A stretch of DNA of 64,000 bases, from the NCBI GenBank assembly GCA_947034885.2, contig OX344754.2, positions 2,294,001 to 2,358,000 of the forward strand, written 5' to 3'. The stretch's first letter is position 1; each line of letters opens with the position of its first letter. Of this stretch, positions 59,223-64,000 are shown in pieces. Both the position numbers and the translations under genes were made by a program. Below the pieces are notes generated by a model. The model was not told the DNA's origin. It searched no databases and saw nothing but the letters and a program-made list of their open reading frames with translations. The DNA comes from Thuidium tamariscinum (lineage: Eukaryota; Streptophyta; Bryopsida; Hypnales; Thuidiaceae).

Positions 59223-59321
59223 TAAAAAACTTAAAATTTTGATTTTGATTTAGTATACTTGGCATGTGCTTACAGGCCAAAGAATTAAAAATTTTAAAAA
59301 CTTTTAAATCTTCATTTCCCT

Positions 59322-59340
59322 CCCCCCCCCCCCCCCCCCC
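59322..59340. repeat. Poly-C tract of 19 bases
   Basis: Uninterrupted C run at the outer edge of the left arm of the family E structure; the right arm has GGGGGAGGGG at the matching position. Confidence 0.95.
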
Positions 59341-60509
59341 TTCTCCTCTTATAATTTCTTGAAACCAACTTGATTGACAAACATTATGGAACATGTGTTC
59401 CTGTATATGTATTCATATCTATATTTGTATATGTATTTGTATTCATATATATACCTATACTTGTATTTGTATCTGGACTATATCTGGACCAAATCCGTAT
59501 AATCTGTATAATACATGTAGAATATCCGTATTCATATTCATATTTGAACGGTTCAGATTATATCTTACATGATCAATGGCTTGGGAATTTTCGAGAAATC
59601 AACATTGATTACAAAGGTAAGTTGCTGTTTTTTTAAATCAATGGCTTATAACTTTTTTGAGAGAGGAGGGGGGGCTAATTAATTGACCTGGGTGGTACGT
59701 CATTTTTCGTCACATTGCACATTGTGAAACATAAGTAGCTACAAAAAAGATTGTTGATCATACAAGGTCATTTGAACCTTCTTTAAACCATTGATAATAA
59801 ACATGACCTTAGAGATTTTGTCAAATTGTTAGCTAATAAAAGCTTTACAAATGCTTGAAATTTCCTTTCATTTTAACTATAGGGCGGTCTTAGAATATTA
59901 CACTAAATTTAAGTACTAAATCAAACATTTCTATATTATATGCTTCTAAATTCACTTATTAAAGAGTTTTTTATGTTTCACAATCAAAGAAGTTCTAAGA
60001 AACCATATCTCACATTGTTTCTTTTTACCACAAACATTTAACAATTGAAAAATTTACTTGTAGATTATCTAGTCAAAATTATTGGATGTGAAATAATTAA
60101 CCTTAAATAAGGCTTTATATTCTCACTCAACTTTTACATATTTTATTAGTAGATTAAAGTACATTGCTTCAACAACTTAAGTTGTTAAGTTTTCATTAAT
60201 TTTATATGAATTTGAATGTTGTGTTTGGTCAATTCTCTATCAATCAAGTATTAAAAGTTGCAAATGTTATTTTCAAATGATGCAAAATAGACAAAAATTT
60301 CCATACAAGAAAATGAAGAACAGTTTTTCTAAAGTTTGGTATTTAATTATAGAGTTCTTTTTTATAATAATCCACACCATCAAGTATAGTATCATAGTAT
60401 GCTATAATTTTTAAATGAAATTGTTAAGAAAATATATCCATACATCAAATTAGATTAAATTTTTTTACTATATTTAGGCTATTTGTTTTGTTCATAATAA
60501 TGAAATCTC

Positions 60510-60970
60510 TAGAATTGTATGTCTTTTGGTTGTGCTTTTGGTATTGCATGTTAGAAAACTCTAGGGTGTTTAGACCTTGTTTTATTACATTTAGATATAC
60601 AATGAAAAAGTTATGGATTTTTTAATTATTTTTTAATCTTAAACTATCTTAAAGCATGGATCCTTAGAATTGTGTATATTCTAGTCATTTTTAGAAAGCT
60701 CTTTGCAAGGTAAAGTATATAGACTTTATTTTGTGGCATTTCAACATATAATGTGAAGGAAATGAATTTTTGAATTATTTTTTATCTTAAATTATCCTAA
60801 ATTATTTATGTACCTTTTTGACTTTGTATTTTTAAATTGTGCTCTTTGTATTTTTAGAAAGCTCTATATGGAGAAAGGTGTATAGACTTAATTTTATAAC
60901 ATTTGGACTTATAGAGTGAGAATTATGGATTTTTGAGTTACTTTTGGATCTTCAATAATTCTAAATAATG
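60510..60970. repeat. Three tandem units of about 150 bp between the family E arms
   Basis: Each unit has TTTTTAGAAAGCTC or GTTAGAAAACTC, then GTATAGACTT or TTTAGACCTT, then (A/C)ATTT(A/G/C)(G/A)A, then GGATTTTT(G/T)A.TTA, then ATCTT.A..T. The GAAAGCTC word recalls the 180-bp array at 1781 but the rest is too diverged to claim kinship. Confidence 0.6.
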
Positions 60971-61940
60971 TAATTTGGACCAATAATACAAGGCCTCACT
61001 AATAAACATGAATTCTTAAGTGCACCAATGCCTATATTCTAGACAATGAATAGTGGGCTTGTAGGTGTTGTTTACTATAGGCCAACTAATTTTTCATTCA
61101 TCCAATTTAATATTTGAATTTTAGAAAGACAAACCAATTTCTTTAATGACCAATTTCATGAAATTTTAATAAATGATATTTGATAAAAAGATATAAATAA
61201 TAGACTATTGAGCTTCAAAAAAAGATTGATGCCACATGACTCTAACCAAGTTTTTTTGGCTTCATAGTGCAAATTTTGTACTAAAGCTCGGGCACTAAAG
61301 AATGAAATTGACAAATCCACAATTCCAATACATCCAAAATTGGCAATCACCTTCTAGTTTGCCATTAGTCCCCCCCTCTCAAAAATCATAGGCTATTGAT
61401 TTTTTTTTAAATGCTTTCCCTCCAAAATGCCATTGATTTCTCAAAAAATCACAACCCATTGATCTTTGTGAGATTTAATTTGAGTCATCCAAATACAAAT
61501 TCAAAATATGGATATGGATACAATATGAATACCAAATATAGATATGATACCAAATATAGATACATATATTTGATAGGGTATGAATATTGAATAGTAAATA
61601 TGAGTACAAATGTAGATATGGGAGCGGATATGGAAGCGGATTTGGGATATAGGAAAGAAGATATGGGATTTTGAATTATCCGATATTGATTGTCAAGTTG
61701 ACTAGATTCTCAAAATTACAAGTATGGTGGGGGAGGGGAGAGAATTAATTAACTTTAAATCCGGGGATATTTATTATTTTTCTTAAAAAATTTTAAATTT
61801 TAAATTTTTTTTTGGATGCATTGAAACACATAGTTAGACAACAATCCATGCAACTAAAAAATGCAATCACTGCTACTACAAAAGCATAATAAAATCCAAT
61901 TAAAAAATTGCATGACAATATTTCTATGTTGACTTCATGC

Positions 61941-63223
61941 CCTAGTACCACGGAGGGACACTTCCCGCGTTTTAACAACCCATGTATGGCAGAATATAGG
62001 GTGGATTTAATTCATTTTGGGTAATATTTATAAGTATTTATAAAAAAATTACATATAAAGTAGGAGACATGCTAGGGGAGGACACTTCCTGTTTTTTAAT
62101 AACCTACGTGTGGCGGAAGATAGGGTACATTTAAATAATCTTGGGTAAAATTTATAAGAAATTTATATATAAAATAAGGGACATTAAAAAGGCAAAGTGT
62201 TTTAAAAATAAAATAGGGATGATAATATGGCTGATTTTTCCGCTTTATGGTAAAATAGGGGCTCTTTTAATGTTGCCAAATAATGATTACAAGTAATTGA
62301 TAGCCCCCCTAAAAATACCCCACCGCCGCACGTGGGTCCCCCAAATACACAAGAAGTGTCCTCCCCGGGGAGACATGAAAAGTAGCAAGTCCATTATAAG
62401 TAATGTAGGTAGCCAAAAAATATGGTCCATTAATTTTTAGGTACATGTAATTTAGGGGCAAAAGAATTAGATCCAAGGAATTGTATTTAGTAGGGTCTAT
62501 TTATATTACATCAAAATTACAATATAGTACAATATTAGACTCATAATATAGTACTTGTACGTCAAAGTTACAAGATGAAATTCCAAATTAGTGGATGAAG
62601 GTGTGATTTTATAGACTTAAAGTTTAAGAGTAGCCATTGGATGGCAAATGGTAGGTTGAATGGGTTTTTTTCTAATGCGCAAGTGTGTATTAGAAATGCA
62701 GCAAGGTGTTTTGGGTTTAGTTTTTTCATTTGCTCTCAAGCATTTCTTCTTATTCGCATTTTGACATTGAGGCACATTTTTAGTACTTTGTACATTTATC
62801 ACTTTCATTAACTTTGGCTTTGTGTTTTTGAACAAATTCTTCATGTGGCTTCTAATTGTTAAGTACAACTTTCAATTCTAATGTTTTGTATTTGATTCAT
62901 TCATGCTAATTGGTGTTTAGAAATTGAATCTTTTTTTTCTATAAATTTTTTCCTTGTCACTTTTACTTTCTCATTAGTTTTTTATTTAGTTTTTTTATTT
63001 ACAAAAAATGTAGGCTAAAAAAAATTGCATTGACCTACATATAATAAGTAATAATATGGATGATTATCGAGATGATTATATAGGAATTTTTTTTGCATTA
63101 GGTAATGATAGGGTCCCCCTCTATGTTGTCTAGGAGGTAAATAGGCCCCCAAAAAATACCCCTCCACCGCACATGGATCCCCCAAATGTAGTCAAAGTGT
63201 CCCCCCCCTACCTAGTACTAAGG
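61941..63223. mobile_element. Family F element F2, about 1.28 kb
   Basis: Left end CCTAGTACCACGGAGGGACA and right end, reverse-complemented, CCTTAGTACTAGGTAGGGGG are followed on both sides by ACACTT and by a CCGCAC(A/G)TGG-type block. A related shorter element (62072-62368) lies inside it near the left end. The interior (62400-63100) has no convincing gene. Target duplication unclear. Confidence 0.55.
62072..62368. mobile_element. Family F element F1, 297 bp, 9-bp target duplication
   Basis: Ends share GGGGAGGACACTTC as inverted repeats, with CGTGTGGCGG inside the left end against CCGCCGCACGTGG inside the right. The flanks GGAGACATG (62063-62071 and 62369-62377) are an exact 9-bp repeat, the size typical of Mutator-like elements. 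It is nested in F2. Confidence 0.8.
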
Positions 63224-64000
63224 TGCTAGATGAGCTCCTGTATTCTTGTTTATTTGCTATAATACTGCCAACAAAGCTTTTGGATATTGCTTGATGAGTT
63301 TTGCTAGCATCTATATGGCTCCATTCTATAAGATACTTTAATTTTGCAAATATTGATGTCAATTTGTCTCAGAGGATATACTATATATAGTAGTTGGTTG
63401 TAATTGCAACCCGTTTCTTCAAATCGTCCCTATGGGAGGTTGCATAATAGATCCTATATGTTTGTTAAATCAATATGTGATGGTCATTGAATCAATTGTG
63501 GATATTGCCAGAGCAATTTAAAAGTCGTTCTATATTCATTTTCACTTCAACATGAGACATAATAAAAGGCATATTGAGTTTATTTTGAACTCAATGTACA
63601 TGTGTCAATTTTATTGTAAAAATGGAAATAGAGTCAACTTTGTCAGACTTTTACAAAACTATAACACATTCTTCTCCCATATGTAGTTAGGGGTCTATTT
63701 TAGTTTCCTCCTAGTTGCATTTTGGAACCTTGCATGTTCCTTAAAGCATCTTGTAGTGCTAATATTGGAACTAGCCTTATCTTTTCTTGGTGTCTCCGAA
63801 TGCGGATTTAGTAATTTGTAGGATTTGAATTAGGTACTTATGGCTGATATCTTTGGAAACTCTTTACTAATTCAAAAAAGCTCAAAAAATTATGCCACCT
63901 CTTCCATTTGGTTTCGCAACTCTTTGTCCTTCTTCCCTGCATATTTGGACTAAAAAAATAGCAAGCAACCCTAAAAGGTTGCTTTATGAGCACCCTACCA
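63224..64000. other. Intergenic DNA, nothing firmly assigned
   Basis: On the minus strand a frame is open from base 63999 for about 50 codons and runs off the right edge upstream; it contains KQPFRVACYFFSPN and ETKWKRWHNFL. It could be the tail of an exon or an old transposase piece, but nothing decides it. Confidence 0.3.

Larger units (their letters stand above)
59315..61760. mobile_element. Large inverted-repeat structure (family E), about 2.4 kb
   Basis: The left arm (about 59315-59700) and right arm (about 61345-61760) are diverged reverse complements over most of their length: C-rich outer end, TCAACTTGA(C/T)..TTGACAA, TATTCATATC/GATATGGATA runs, TTTCGAGAAATCAA versus TTGATTTCTCAAAA, and GAGAGGAGGGGGGGCTAA versus TTAGTCCCCCCCTCTCA. 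Either this is one foldback or Mutator-like element with long terminal repeats, or two MITEs inserted head to head. No transposase lies between the arms. Target duplication not resolved. Confidence 0.6.

Noticed and set aside
59395-59636. 88-codon frame with YVFISIFVYVFVF-type text
   Set aside because: Arises from TATTTGTAT simple repeats in the left arm of the family E structure.
63849-64000. Minus-strand frame (KQPFRVACYFFSPN..) as part of a hAT-like transposase
   Set aside because: Only about 50 codons are visible and the likeness is too weak to name a family.
1-64000. tRNA, rRNA and CRISPR arrays
   Set aside because: No cloverleaf with A/B boxes, no rRNA text, and no regularly spaced identical repeats with unique spacers; the tandem arrays seen are contiguous.

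Overview
The window looks like nuclear DNA of a land plant or close relative. It is very AT-rich, its one complete gene is a plant-type leucine-rich-repeat receptor kinase split by GT-AG introns, and the rest is mostly old, nested transposable elements of plant type (PIF/Harbinger, LTR elements primed by tRNA-Asp or tRNA-Met, many small terminal-inverted-repeat elements). The species cannot be fixed from sequence alone. No rRNA, tRNA, CRISPR or organelle gene was seen.

Layout. 1-1053 (minus): a 351-codon open frame for a coiled-coil protein that runs off the left edge. 1.1-3.4 kb: five degenerate repeats of about 180 bp, then an LTR end with a tRNA-Asp primer-binding site, perhaps the leader of a fossil element to which that frame belongs. 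3.4-13.5 kb: AT-rich DNA with small inverted-repeat elements (families A, B, C), a GC-rich Tourist-like element and a twin palindrome. 14.0-15.0 kb (minus): a CCCH zinc-finger/coiled-coil frame. 18.3-20.2 kb: two TTAA-flanked elements. 21.2-24.8 kb: a decayed Harbinger Myb-like (NAM-associated) gene with a family A insertion. 25.4-29.8 kb: a probable long LTR with TATA box, tandem repeats and a primer-site match. 30.4-33.5 kb (minus): a Harbinger transposase pseudogene split by an LTR-like insertion. 33.5-47 kb: AT-rich DNA with many more small elements. 49.0-57.9 kb (plus): the 18-exon receptor kinase gene, 847 residues, apparently intact. 58-64 kb: hairpins, a 2.4-kb inverted-repeat structure and a nested pair of GGGGAGGACACTTC elements.

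The receptor kinase is the only confident host gene; the two coiled-coil frames on the minus strand are plausible genes of unknown role. The most novel material is the set of non-autonomous elements with well-defined ends: family A (about 727 bp, 4-bp target duplications, three clear copies), the TTAA-flanked CCCTT elements, and the presence of a CAAAAGTTAT word inside several otherwise unrelated families.
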